Shown: positions 42,627 through 52,074 of the stretch, one piece after another
Layout of the letters: each line of letters opens with the position of its first letter
Numbering within the stretch: the first letter of the stretch is position 1
Source of the DNA: Bradyrhizobium diazoefficiens
GTDB lineage: Bacteria; Pseudomonadota; Alphaproteobacteria; Rhizobiales; Xanthobacteraceae
Direction of reading: 5' to 3'
NCBI RefSeq assembly: GCF_016599855.1
Contig: NZ_CP067041.1
Span: 2,294,001 to 2,358,000, forward strand
Length of the DNA: 64,000 nt
Position numbers and translations under genes: made by a program
The notes under the pieces: model-generated
Told to the model about the DNA's origin: nothing
Database searches by the model: none
The model's input: the letters and a program-made list of their open reading frames with translations, nothing else

Positions 42627-44450
42627 ATGTGCGGAATTGTTGGTGTCGTCGGGCAGGGCCCGGCCTCTGCGCTTCTTTTGGACGCGTTGAGACGGCTTGA
42701 ATATCGCGGATATGACTCCGCTGGAATTGCGACTCTCGAGAATGGCTCATTGACCAGGCGCCGTGCGGTCGGAAAGCTCGCTAATCTTAAGAGTCTGCTC
42801 GTCTCGGAGCCGCTTTCGGGACGGATTGGAATCGGTCACACGCGTTGGGCGACGCATGGCCGTCCGGATGAGAACAATGCGCATCCTCACGTGGTTGACG
42901 GGGTCGCGATTGTACACAACGGAATCATCGAGAATTATCGAGAGTTGCGTCATGGGCTCAAAGCGGCTGGTGCCCACTTTGCGACTGAAACCGACTCGGA
43001 GGTGGTTGCGCATCTCGTTAGCCGCGAGCGGAAGAACGGATGCGAGCCGGTCGCGGCGGTACGTAAGGTGCTCCCGCGCTTGAACGGAACGTTCGCGCTG
43101 GCCTTCCTGTTCGAAGGGCACGAGAATCTGTTGATCGGTGCCCGAAAGGGCTCGCCCCTTGCCGTCGGTTATGGGCTGGGCGAAATGTTCCTGGGCTCGG
43201 ACGCAATCGCACTTGCACCCCTCACGGACATTGTCGCCTATCTCGAGGACGGCGACCTCGCCGTCGTCACGCGAGAGCAAATCGAGTTTCTCGACGTGAG
43301 CGGCGCGCGTCTGCGTCGTGCATCGGCCAAGATCGCCAGATCGGCTGTGGTCGTTCACAAGGGCGAGCATCGCCACTTCATGGCCAAGGAGATTCACGAA
43401 CAGCCGAAGGTGGTCGGGCAGACGCTCGCACAGTATGTCGATCGCAACGGTACGATCAGTCTGCCGGCAGGGGTGGACGTAGCCTTCAAGACAGTCGATC
43501 GCGTTTCGATTGTTGCTTGCGGAACCGCCTTCTACGCCGGTCTGATTGCGAAGTACTGGTTTGAGCGGTACGCCAGGCTCCCGGTCGAAATCGATATTGC
43601 ATCGGAGTTCCGCTATCGCGACGTTCCACTTGGCGCGGGCAATCTGGCGATTTTCGTGTCGCAATCCGGCGAGACGGCCGACACGCTCGCCTCGTTGGAA
43701 TTCGCCAAGGCCCATGGTCAGCGTATTCTTTCCGTCGTCAACGTGCAAACCTCGACGATGGCGCGTGCAAGCCACGTCATGCTGCCGACGCTGGCGGGCC
43801 CGGAAATAGGCGTCGCATCTACAAAGGCTTTCACGTGTCAGCTGGCGACGTTGATCTGCATTGCAATCGCGGCCGGCCGCAGTCGCGGCGTGCTCTCGGC
43901 CGGAGACGAAGGCGTACTAGTCCGAGGCCTTGCCCGGATTCCAAGCTATATGGCCCGTGCGCTCGAACTGGAGCCGAAAGTCCAGCAGCTCGCACGCAAG
44001 ATCTGCACGGCGAGCGACGCTCTGTTCATTGGCCGGGGCACCAATTATCCGCTGGCTTTGGAGGGGGCTCTCAAGCTCAAGGAAGTAACCTACATTCACG
44101 CAGAGGGATATGCGGCCGGCGAGCTCAAACATGGACCGATCGCGCTGATCGATAAGGACCTGCCTGTCGTCGTGATAGCGCCGAGCGACACGGCGTTTGA
44201 AAAGACCATGTCGAACATGCAAGAGGTGATCGCCCGTGGAGGCCGCATTATCCTGTTGACCGACCAGAGAGGTGCTTCGCTCGCCGCATCCAGTGCTTGC
44301 TCGGTGCTGACCTTGCCGGATATGCCCCAGATCGTGGCGCCGCTGGCTCTTGCGGTGCCGCTGCAGCTCCTGGCCTATCACAGCGCCGCGTTTCTGGGGA
44401 CGGACGTAGACCAGCCGCGCAATCTCGCTAAGTCCGTCACGGTCGAATAG
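42627..44450 (+). CDS. glmS: Glucosamine-6-phosphate synthase (isomerizing glutamine amidotransferase)
   Basis: This 607-aa protein starts at the ATG of MCGIVGVVGQG, preceded by GGAG; the longer frame is not used because Cys must follow Met. The glutaminase domain includes LEYRGYDSAGIA and GRIGIGHTRWATHG. The two SIS domains contain ACGTAFYAGLIAKYW, FVSQSGETADTLASLEFAK and LPDMPQIVAPLALAVPLQLL, ending in KSVTVE. It makes glucosamine-6-phosphate for UDP-GlcNAc. Being next to EPS genes, it is probably a second copy that raises amino-sugar supply, since a housekeeping glmS normally sits with glmU. Confidence 0.93.
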   Translation: MCGIVGVVGQGPASALLLDALRRLEYRGYDSAGIATLENGSLTRRRAVGKLANLKSLLVSEPLSGRIGIGHTRWATHGRPDENNAHPHVVDGVAIVHNGIIENYRELRHGLKAAGAHFATETDSEVVAHLVSRERKNGCEPVAAVRKVLPRLNGTFALAFLFEGHENLLIGARKGSPLAVGYGLGEMFLGSDAIALAPLTDIVAYLEDGDLAVVTREQIEFLDVSGARLRRASAKIARSAVVVHKGEHRHFMAKEIHEQPKVVGQTLAQYVDRNGTISLPAGVDVAFKTVDRVSIVACGTAFYAGLIAKYWFERYARLPVEIDIASEFRYRDVPLGAGNLAIFVSQSGETADTLASLEFAKAHGQRILSVVNVQTSTMARASHVMLPTLAGPEIGVASTKAFTCQLATLICIAIAAGRSRGVLSAGDEGVLVRGLARIPSYMARALELEPKVQQLARKICTASDALFIGRGTNYPLALEGALKLKEVTYIHAEGYAAGELKHGPIALIDKDLPVVVIAPSDTAFEKTMSNMQEVIARGGRIILLTDQRGASLAASSACSVLTLPDMPQIVAPLALAVPLQLLAYHSAAFLGTDVDQPRNLAKSVTVE

Positions 44451-44817
44451 TCCGTCAGTCGCGCCGTTTCTGTACGGCCTCGGCTCCGGGATGAGGCGCT
44501 GTTCGGAGCAGGCCGGCGTGACAGACTACAACGCTCCGAATGGGTGCCTCTTTCGAGCAGTCCTCATTGTCAGCCGCTCAGCGTAGAATCTATTAGCCTT
44601 CGGGCCACGGCTGAGTGCCGAAGTCCGTAGAGCAGGCGGCCCCGCCATATTGTAGTGCGTTGGCGGGGTCGCTGCGGGGCGGTGGTCGCAAAGGCAGACC
44701 GGGCGGGGGAGTAGCCCTTTCGGGTATTAGAAGACTGTTCCGCTTCCAGATAGATTCAGACCAAGCCCGTCAAGTCGATAGCTCGGTTGGCATCCGACGC
44801 CGGCTTTGCGAGGGATC
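44451..44817. other. Intergenic stretch with GC-rich hairpins, no gene seen
   Basis: This 367-bp region follows glmS. It contains a 9-bp stem (44639-44647 with 44661-44669, one G-U pair) and a weaker stem upstream, neither with a T run. No recognised riboswitch or RNA gene. It ends with the leader of the small ORF at 44818. Confidence 0.4.
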
Positions 44818-45018
44818 ATGTCCATTTTGACAGGAAAGGCCGGCGCAGACATTCGACGAGGCGATATGATCAAGCTTGTCAAAGGAAAGCTGTTCCCGGC
44901 GCTCCTTTACGAGGAAAATGAAGGCGCTGCCGCCGAAGACATTCCCGAGGGCGCCCGTGCCTTCTGCCTTGATAACAAAATCTGGCGAACGATGCCGCCG
45001 GGCTTCCGCCCCTCCTAG
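44818..45018 (+). CDS. Small hypothetical protein
   Basis: This 66-aa frame starts at an ATG with a good ribosome site (GAGGGATC). It begins MSILTGKAGADIRRGDMIKL and contains KLFPALLYEENEG. Its composition is protein-like and mixed charge, but no family was recognised. No operon partner. Confidence 0.45.
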   Translation: MSILTGKAGADIRRGDMIKLVKGKLFPALLYEENEGAAAEDIPEGARAFCLDNKIWRTMPPGFRPS

Positions 45019-45043
45019 AGCCTATCGGGTAGAGCCTATCGGG
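45016..45043. repeat. Perfect tandem duplication of a 14-bp unit
   Basis: TAGAGCCTATCGGG is repeated head-to-tail (45016-45029 and 45030-45043), right at the stop codon of the small ORF. The following stretch to 45485 has no convincing gene. Confidence 0.8.
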
Positions 45044-45485
45044 CGCGCTTATCGGACCCACGCCAAAAAGCGGAAACGACCCAAGAGGACCTTGGCCGAA
45101 GCCGACCGCCCGCGTGGGGCTGGTCTCGAGGATAGTCCGTACCGGCATCCGGACAATATCGCGTGCAGGGCTGCTACAATGGGTGCCAGTCGCGCGGACG
45201 GTAGCTCTGATCCGCGACGGAGGGCCGCGTTTCATTTGGAAATGGCTGCCAGCCCATTGAGATTTTCGAAGCGTGTTTTCGACCTTCTGCGGATCGATCG
45301 AATTGTTGCGGCATGGACGTGCGCGTTTCGGTGGAGGGACGGACAGGTCCTTACCAGAGCAGAATTTCCGCCAGCCGAAACGGTTGGCCGATCACATCTC
45401 ATAGGGAGGGTATCGCGTCCGTTGCCGCCTTGCCGTGGCATCCATTCCCTGTAATCTGGCTGGAAGTATATAGGGAAAGAGGTTG

Positions 45486-46673
45486 ATGGGGGGAGTTCTC
45501 GAAGGCGTGCGCGTGCTCGATTTCGGGCGCTATATTGCGGGGCCGTATTGCGCGACATTGCTGGCTGAATTCGGTGCCGAGGTCATTCGCGTCGAGAAGC
45601 GCGACGGCAGCGAGGATCGCTTCGTGGCGCCGGTCGGCGAGGGCGGCGAGGGTGCGCTGTTCCTCCAGGTCAACCGCAACAAAAAGTGCATCACGCTCGA
45701 TCCGATGACGCCCGAGGGACAGGAGGTGATGCGACGGCTGATCGCGACTGCGGACGTCGTCGTCGCCAACCTGCCGCCGCAGACCTTGCGCGCGATGAAG
45801 CTCGACTACGAGCAGCTCAAGGCAATCAAGCCGGACATCATCCTGACCACGGCGACCGCGTTCGGCGGGCCGGGCCCGTGGTCCGACCGGGTCGGCTTCG
45901 ACGGCGTCGGCCAGGTTATGTCGGGCTCGGTCTACATGACGGGCGCCGGCGATCCACCCTATCGCGCGGCGGTGAACTGGGTCGATTTTGGCACCGCGCT
46001 GCACTGCGCGTTCGGGACGCTGGCTGCGCTGATCGAGCGCGGAAAATCCGGGCGCGGTCAGATCGTCGAGGGCGCGCTGCTCGCGACCGCGCTGTCATTC
46101 ACCAATGCCACCCTGATCGAGCAGGCCGTCATCAACGTCAATCGCGTTCCATCAGGCAATCTCGGCCAGACCGCGGCACCCGCCGACATCTACCGCACCA
46201 GGGACGGCTGGGTATTGTGCCAGGTCACGGGCCATCCGCTGTTCAAACGCTGGGCCAGGCTGATGGGCGAGGAGGAGCAGTGGCTGAACGATCCACGTTT
46301 CGCCGACGACATCAGCCGGGGCAACAACGGACCAGTCGTCAGCGAGCGAATGGCGCGCTGGTGCGCCGAGCGCACGACGCAGGAAGCGGTCGACACGCTC
46401 GGCAAGGCGATGATTCCGACGGGGCCCGTGCTGAGTCCGCAGCAGGCGCTGGATCACCCGCACATTCGCGCCGCCGGCTTCCTGCAGGACGTCAACTATC
46501 CGGGCTTGCCGAAACAGGCTCCCGTCGCCCGCGTCGCGATTCGGCTGTCGGAAACACCCGGTGAGATCGCAGCGCGTCCGCCGACGCTCGGCGAGCACAC
46601 CGATGCGGTGCTGGCGGAACTCGGCTACGACACGGCTGCGATTGTAGCGCTTCGGCAGGGCGGCATCATTTAG
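45486..46673 (+). CDS. CaiB/BaiF family (class III) CoA transferase
   Basis: This 395-aa enzyme starts at the ATG preceded by AAAGAGG. It has the family opening VLDFGRYIAGPYCATLLAEF with GAEVIRVEKRDGSEDRF, and the catalytic-region segment LKAIKPDIILTTATAFGGPG; the nucleophile Asp is expected near residue 165, in the region NWVDFGTALHC. These enzymes move CoA between carboxylic acids. No pathway partner is adjacent, so the substrate is unknown. It appears to belong to ordinary chromosome flanking the EPS locus. Confidence 0.9.
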   Translation: MGGVLEGVRVLDFGRYIAGPYCATLLAEFGAEVIRVEKRDGSEDRFVAPVGEGGEGALFLQVNRNKKCITLDPMTPEGQEVMRRLIATADVVVANLPPQTLRAMKLDYEQLKAIKPDIILTTATAFGGPGPWSDRVGFDGVGQVMSGSVYMTGAGDPPYRAAVNWVDFGTALHCAFGTLAALIERGKSGRGQIVEGALLATALSFTNATLIEQAVINVNRVPSGNLGQTAAPADIYRTRDGWVLCQVTGHPLFKRWARLMGEEEQWLNDPRFADDISRGNNGPVVSERMARWCAERTTQEAVDTLGKAMIPTGPVLSPQQALDHPHIRAAGFLQDVNYPGLPKQAPVARVAIRLSETPGEIAARPPTLGEHTDAVLAELGYDTAAIVALRQGGII

Positions 46674-46861
46674 TCTCTGCGTCGAGACGAGAGTGGAAAT
46701 GGGCCGGCGCGTCTGCTAGACGGGCCGCTAGGCCTCGCGCAATGTTTCGCGTTCGCCGGCGGCCTTCGCCTCGCATGAGGCTCGATGGGAGGCGTGCGTT
46801 CGCGCGCCAAGTCCCATATGCATGACCATCCGCGACCGAATCCGGACGAACTCGGCTGCGC

Positions 46862-49800
46862 ATGCCATTGACGACTGCTTACGACGAGAAACGGATCAAC
46901 GTGCGTCATTCCAAGAAAGTGCGGCCAGCCAAAAACGCGCCGGTCAAGACTTCGTCAAAGAAGCGCTCGGCCGTGAGCAGTTCGACAAGCAGGCGCACAC
47001 CAGCCAAGTCTTCCCCGAAGACGAGCAAGGGCTCGCAACGCGCCACGATCTCGTCGTCGTCGCCGCTTGGCATGATGGCGCTGCATCTGCTGGCGCAATG
47101 GAAGGAGGCCGGCCGTAGCGGTCTCGTATTCCTCGCCGAGAGCGAGAACCGGGCGGAGCGGCTCGGTAGCGTCATTCACGCGCTCGACCCGTCCTGCGAG
47201 GTCCTGGTGTTTCCGCGGCTCAACACCCTGCCGTTCGATCAATTGGAGCCATCGCGCGAGATTGCGGGCCGCAGAGCCTCGGTGCTGCGGCGGCTTGCGA
47301 AATCCAAACAGCCGATCTTTCTGGTCGCAACGGCGGAAGCCGTGATGGAGCGCCTGCCGCCGCCGGCGAGCCTGTTGCGCCTGAGCACGGCTTTGAAGGT
47401 CGGTGGCCCGTTTTCGGAACCCGAGCTTCGCGTCCGTTTTGAAGAGCTGGGCTACGATCTCGACGACGAGCCGGATTATCCGGGTGGTGCGCTGTTTCAC
47501 GGGCAGACTTTCGAGATCTTTCCGGCTGGCGCGTTGGGTCCGTTTCGGGTCGAGCATTCCGGGCGCACCATCCGTCGGATCGTGGCGTTCGATCCGAAAG
47601 AGCACGAGATCATCTTCGAGACCAAGGAGCTTCTCGTCGATCCGATGTCGGAGCGGCTCGCTATGTCAGGTGCGCGGGCCAAGCGCGCGACGCTGTTCGA
47701 CTATTGCGGCAAGGCCAAGTGGATCGCGGATGCAGGCGTTGGCGTGCATGCCGATGCCTGGCTGAGCACGATCGAGGAGGCCGCGGGACGCGCGGACAGG
47801 GAGCGCGAATATCTTGGGCGAAGCGACTGGAAGCAGGCGACCCGCGGCATGAAGGTTCTGCCGCGCAACGCTCCGTTCCAGCCGACGCCGGAATTCTCCA
47901 GGCTGACATCAGCGAGGAAAGCCCTGCGCGCCTTTGTCGAGGATATCAGGCGCGCTGGTTCGCGCCTGATCTTCGTGGCCGCGCAAGAGGAAGACTTGCG
48001 CACGATGGAGCGGATGAGCGGCGTGCGTGGGGAGCGCGTCGCGGATTGGGCTGAGACCGAGGCCGCAAGCCGTCGCGACGTGGCGCTGCTCGCCGATCTC
48101 GATGGCGGCTTCGTCATTCCGGGTAAAAAGCCTGCCGTCGTCCTGACGGCGGCCGACGTGCTCGGCAGCCGCGCGCATCATCCGCAGCCGATGGCGCGAA
48201 GCTGGAGCGCCGCCTTCGATCACCCTGACGTGCCGGAGCAGGGCACGGTGGTCGTGCATCTTCAGCGCGGGCTTGCCGTGCTCGACGGCCTGCAGACCGT
48301 GAACACCGGCGGCGGCGCATTGCGGGAGATGGTGAGGCTTTCCTTCGCAGGCGACAACGCGGTTCTGGTACCGCCGCCTGATCTGGCGCAGATGTGGCCC
48401 TACTCTACAGAGCGCGGCAAGCTCGCGCTCGACAAGGCGGACGGCAGCACATGGTGGGCCCGCCGCACCGAGGCCGAACGCGAGATCCAGATCGCCGGCA
48501 AGGCGCTCGCCAAGCACATCAGTCAGCGCAAGCGGCGGCGCGCCGAAAAGCTGATCCCGCCAGGTTCGGCCTACGAAAAATTCGTCGCGCGCTTCCCTTA
48601 TTTTACCACGGCTGATCAGGCCAAGGCCATTCACGACGTGCTGGATGATCTTGCCTCCGGCCATCCCATGGACCGGGTGATTTGCGGCGACGTCGGATTC
48701 GGCAAAACTGAGGTGGCGCTACGCGCGGCGGCCGCCGTGGTGCTGTCGGGGAAGCAGGTGGCGATCGCGGTGCCGACGACCGTGCTGGCCCGCCAGCATG
48801 TCGCGACCTTCCGCAAGCGGTTTGCGCCGTTCGACATCGAGGTCGGAAACCTGTCGCGCGCCACGTCCGGCGCGGAGACGCGGGAGACCAAGGAAGGCTT
48901 GCGCAGTGGCCGGATCAGGGTCGTGGTCGGTACGCAGGCGCTCACCTCGAAGGACGTAAAATTTCATGACCTCGGCCTCGTCGTCATCGACGAGGAGCAG
49001 CATTTTGGCGCGGCCGAGAAAGCGAAGCTTTCCGGGCTTGCCAAGAATGTCCATACGCTCTGGATGAGTGCCACGCCGATCCCGCGCACGCTCGCCGCAG
49101 GTCTGGCCGGCTTCAGGGATCTCAGCGTAATTGCCTCCCCACCGGTTCACCGGCTTCCGGTCGCGACCAAGATCGCGCCGCTGTCGGATGCCGCGATCGC
49201 TTCGGCCCTGCTGCGCGAGCAGCGGCGGCACGGGCAGAGTTTTCTGATCTGCCCGCGCATCCAGGATCTGGAGCCCATGCTGGCGCGGGTGCAGGCGGTC
49301 GCGGCCGATCTTAGGATCGTCTGTCTGCACGGCAAGTTGCCGGCCGACGAGATCGACGACCGCATGATGACCTTCGTCGAGGGCAAGGCTGACGTTCTGC
49401 TCGCGACCAACATTGTGGAGAGCGGTCTCGATATCCCGCGCGCCAACACCATCGTGGTGTGCTGGCCCGAGAAGTTTGGTCTGGCGCAGCTACATCAGCT
49501 GCGCGGGCGCGTCGGCCGTGGCGGTATCCGCGCCTTCGCGTTTCTGCTGACCGAGTCGGCCTCGGGTCAGTCCGAGAAGCGGCTCGCCGTGCTGGAGGAA
49601 TTCAGCCGGCCTGGAGCGGGCTTTGCGATCAGCGAGCGCGACCTGGATCTGCGGGGCGCGGGCGATCTGTTCTCGGAGCAGCAATCCGGCCACGTCCAGG
49701 TGTTCGGCCCCGTGCTCTATAGCCACCTCCTGAAGATGGCCTCGGAGAAGGTCGATGACGGCAGGTCCGTGGTGTGGGTGCCCGACCTCAATCTGCCCGT

Positions 49801-50191
49801 CGCGGACATGCTCCCCGAGGGCTACGTGCAATCCGCGCCGGTACGGCTGGAGGTCTATGCCCGTGCCGCACGCTGCGCCAGCGAAGACGAGCTTGACGAT
49901 CTCGAGGAGGAAACGTCGCGCCGCTTCGGACCGTTGCCGCAAGCCGCCCGCGACTTCTTTTCGGTTACGCGGCTAAGGCTGGACTGCAAGCGCAGAGGCA
50001 TCGTCCGCCTCGACGTCGGAGAAAGCGCGGTCGCCGCGACGTTCCTGCCGGGACGACTGCGGAAATCCAAAGGGAAATCCAAGGAAGGACCGCTGCAACG
50101 TGATGGCGACCGCGTCGTCTACCATAGCCCGATGCGGGATGCCCCGTTCGATATGGTCGAAGAATTGTTCGAGCTTCTCGACGAAGCGTGA
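46862..50191 (+). CDS. Mfd-like DEAD/DEAH-box translocase (divergent paralog)
   Basis: This 1109-aa protein has the Mfd order. A UvrB-homology region (VLVFPRLNTLPFDQLEPSRE) is followed by a degenerate RNA-polymerase-interaction-like segment around GTVVVHLQRGLAVLDGLQTV. The motor has Walker A GDVGFGKTEVALRAAA near residue 610, DEEQHFG near 709 and WMSATPIPRTLAAGL. A TRG-like and C-terminal D7-like part follow. In true Mfd the polymerase-binding segment is a conserved VVHxxHGIG block, which is poorly kept here. The first 70 residues are a Lys/Ser/Thr-rich basic tail not typical of Mfd. Likely a second, specialised copy rather than the transcription-repair coupling factor itself. Confidence 0.82.
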   Translation: MPLTTAYDEKRINVRHSKKVRPAKNAPVKTSSKKRSAVSSSTSRRTPAKSSPKTSKGSQRATISSSSPLGMMALHLLAQWKEAGRSGLVFLAESENRAERLGSVIHALDPSCEVLVFPRLNTLPFDQLEPSREIAGRRASVLRRLAKSKQPIFLVATAEAVMERLPPPASLLRLSTALKVGGPFSEPELRVRFEELGYDLDDEPDYPGGALFHGQTFEIFPAGALGPFRVEHSGRTIRRIVAFDPKEHEIIFETKELLVDPMSERLAMSGARAKRATLFDYCGKAKWIADAGVGVHADAWLSTIEEAAGRADREREYLGRSDWKQATRGMKVLPRNAPFQPTPEFSRLTSARKALRAFVEDIRRAGSRLIFVAAQEEDLRTMERMSGVRGERVADWAETEAASRRDVALLADLDGGFVIPGKKPAVVLTAADVLGSRAHHPQPMARSWSAAFDHPDVPEQGTVVVHLQRGLAVLDGLQTVNTGGGALREMVRLSFAGDNAVLVPPPDLAQMWPYSTERGKLALDKADGSTWWARRTEAEREIQIAGKALAKHISQRKRRRAEKLIPPGSAYEKFVARFPYFTTADQAKAIHDVLDDLASGHPMDRVICGDVGFGKTEVALRAAAAVVLSGKQVAIAVPTTVLARQHVATFRKRFAPFDIEVGNLSRATSGAETRETKEGLRSGRIRVVVGTQALTSKDVKFHDLGLVVIDEEQHFGAAEKAKLSGLAKNVHTLWMSATPIPRTLAAGLAGFRDLSVIASPPVHRLPVATKIAPLSDAAIASALLREQRRHGQSFLICPRIQDLEPMLARVQAVAADLRIVCLHGKLPADEIDDRMMTFVEGKADVLLATNIVESGLDIPRANTIVVCWPEKFGLAQLHQLRGRVGRGGIRAFAFLLTESASGQSEKRLAVLEEFSRPGAGFAISERDLDLRGAGDLFSEQQSGHVQVFGPVLYSHLLKMASEKVDDGRSVVWVPDLNLPVADMLPEGYVQSAPVRLEVYARAARCASEDELDDLEEETSRRFGPLPQAARDFFSVTRLRLDCKRRGIVRLDVGESAVAATFLPGRLRKSKGKSKEGPLQRDGDRVVYHSPMRDAPFDMVEELFELLDEA

Positions 50192-50207
50192 CGGCAGGGC
50201 CGCGGCT

Positions 50208-50885
50208 TCAGAGCGAACTGCCTCCGCAGATCACAAGCTGCTGGCCGGTGATGGCGGCAGCTTCGCCTGAGAGAAGGAATGCCACGGCGGCGGCGACTTC
50301 TTCCGGTTGAATGAAGCGGCCGATCGGCGGCAGTTTTGGCGCGACGTTGGCGCGCGTTGGGTCCTGCAGCATCGGCGTCTCGGTTGCGGCGGGCGCGACC
50401 ACATTGACGGTAATGCCGCGCGGCGCGAGCTCGCTCGCCCAGGACCGCGCCAGCGCCACCAGCGCTGCTTTCGTCGCGGCATATTGTCCGCGGCCGGCTG
50501 CGCCCGATGCGGTGCGGCTGCCGATGAAGACGATGCGCCCGCCGTGCGGCATGCGCGGCGCCAGCGCGTCAGCGAGACGCTCGGCAACATCGACATGCAG
50601 CCGCCACATCGCAGCGCCATCATCATGGCTAAGCGATCCGAGCGGAGCGACCTTCAGCAGGCCGGCAGCGTGAACCAGCGCGGTCGGCGCAATGGCCGCA
50701 ACCGCGCTCGCGATGGCGTCGACCTCGTTGAGATCGAGCGGCAGATGATCGAAGGCCGGATGCTCGAACGTGGCGGGGCGGCGGCTGATCCCCGTGACGC
50801 GCCAGCCGTCGCGGAGCAGGCGCTCGACGATCGCGGCACCAATCCCCGAGCTGGCGCCCGTGACGAGCGCGTGCCTCTTGTCCAT
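50208..50885 (-). CDS. Short-chain dehydrogenase/reductase
   Basis: This 225-aa classical SDR has cofactor motif TGASSGIGAAI near residue 9, FIGSRTASG active-site region with YAATKAALVAL (YxxxK), and C-terminal ITGQQLVICGGSSL. It is the last gene of an operon with the sialidase-like protein (4 bp apart) and the sodium:solute symporter. It probably oxidises or reduces the compound imported by that transporter. Confidence 0.9.
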   Translation of the reverse strand: MDKRHALVTGASSGIGAAIVERLLRDGWRVTGISRRPATFEHPAFDHLPLDLNEVDAIASAVAAIAPTALVHAAGLLKVAPLGSLSHDDGAAMWRLHVDVAERLADALAPRMPHGGRIVFIGSRTASGAAGRGQYAATKAALVALARSWASELAPRGITVNVVAPAATETPMLQDPTRANVAPKLPPIGRFIQPEEVAAAVAFLLSGEAAAITGQQLVICGGSSL

Positions 50886-50889
50886 GATC

Positions 50890-52074
50890 TCAGCCCCGTG
50901 TCACCCACGGCTCGGTCACGCGCACATATTTGATCGCGCGGCGATGGAAGGTGAAGGCCATGTGGATCGCGCCGTCGGCGGTCTGCTTGACGGACGGATA
51001 GGATAGCTCGCGATTGGTCTGGTCGCGCGAATTGTTGGTCATGCAATAGCCGTCGCCGGTCTCGACATTGCGCTTGGTCCAGCTCCGACCGCCGTCGGCG
51101 GAGACGGCCAGCGTCATCGGCGCCCGCGGCGCGCCCCAGAAGGCGGTGCGGCCGGCTCCCTTGCTGCTGTGGCCTGCGAGCACGGGCGGCAGGTCGTCTT
51201 CGATCTCGTCATAGAGCGAGAGACGGCGCCCAGTGGCATCCTTCGCGCTGGAATCGTTGAAGACCAGCGCGAGATGACCGTGGCCGAGCCGCGTGAGCTG
51301 GATCGACGAGTTGTTGTTGGGCAGCGCGGTCGCAACCGGCGCCGTCCAGCTGCGGCCGTGATCTGAAGACCGGCTCTGATAGATGTTGTCCGCCCAGCGG
51401 CTGCGATACATGGCAATCAGCGAGCCGTCGTCGAGCCGTTCGATGCACATATGCACGCAGCCGCGGCTGCCGGGCACCTCGACGTCGCGCCAGGTCGCGC
51501 CCGCGTCGGACGAGATCTTGACCGCGCTGGTGTCCTCGTCACCGTTCCACTTCCGGCCCGGCGTGCTGTGGCAATAGAACACGGGCAACAGCCAGTCGCC
51601 ATTTTCGAGCACGACGATCGGCTGCCGGATGAAAGTGCCGCGGCCGCGATGCTCGGGAAACAACGTCTCGATCGGGCCCCAGCTCTTGGCGTTGTCGCGC
51701 GAGAGGCGGCGGCGGATGATGGCGGTGTCCTGGTTGCCTGCCAGCTGCGCCGTCCACATCAGCCACAGCGTGCCGTCGGGGGCCGGAAACAGCACCGGGT
51801 TCTGCTCTGAGCGGCCGGAATCGTCGGACAGCTTTTCCGCACGCGACCACTCCATCGCGCCGCGGGGAAGCCGCGAGAAATACACCGAGATGTCAGACAT
51901 GCCCTCCTGCGTGCCGCCGAACCAGACGCAAGCGAGATCGCCATTCGCGAGCGGCATCAGATTGGCGGCGTGATTCTGCACGCAAGGCGAGGGAATGAAG
52001 GCCTCGAACCGGTCGGGATCGCCGGCCATCGGGCGAACGATGCCGTCGGCCGTGATCTCGAGTTCGGCAATCAT
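50890..52074 (-). CDS. Sialidase-like (BNR-repeat) glycosidase-fold protein
   Basis: This 394-aa protein starts MIAELEITADG at an ATG overlapping the symporter stop (ATGA 52071-52074). It has several Asp-box-like repeats of a six-bladed propeller (SSDAGATWRDVE, SSDHGRSWTAPV, SADGGRSWTKRN) and an early HAANLMPLANGDLACVWFGG, typical of cytoplasmic exo-alpha-sialidase/BNR enzymes. There is no signal peptide. A longer 789-aa frame upstream is a shadow of the symporter. True sialidase activity is not implied. Confidence 0.85.
   Translation of the reverse strand: MIAELEITADGIVRPMAGDPDRFEAFIPSPCVQNHAANLMPLANGDLACVWFGGTQEGMSDISVYFSRLPRGAMEWSRAEKLSDDSGRSEQNPVLFPAPDGTLWLMWTAQLAGNQDTAIIRRRLSRDNAKSWGPIETLFPEHRGRGTFIRQPIVVLENGDWLLPVFYCHSTPGRKWNGDEDTSAVKISSDAGATWRDVEVPGSRGCVHMCIERLDDGSLIAMYRSRWADNIYQSRSSDHGRSWTAPVATALPNNNSSIQLTRLGHGHLALVFNDSSAKDATGRRLSLYDEIEDDLPPVLAGHSSKGAGRTAFWGAPRAPMTLAVSADGGRSWTKRNVETGDGYCMTNNSRDQTNRELSYPSVKQTADGAIHMAFTFHRRAIKYVRVTEPWVTRG

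Noticed and set aside
45019..45485. Several overlapping frames on both strands before the CoA transferase
   Set aside because: They are Arg/Pro-rich with no ribosome sites or family features. Apart from a tandem 14-bp duplication the stretch shows nothing I can support.
46807..46825. CCATATGCATGA dyad upstream of the Mfd-like gene
   Set aside because: The dyad core matches but the 5' extension does not, and no TA-containing hexamer lies at 16-18 bp in either direction. Probably chance in a GCAT-rich palindrome.
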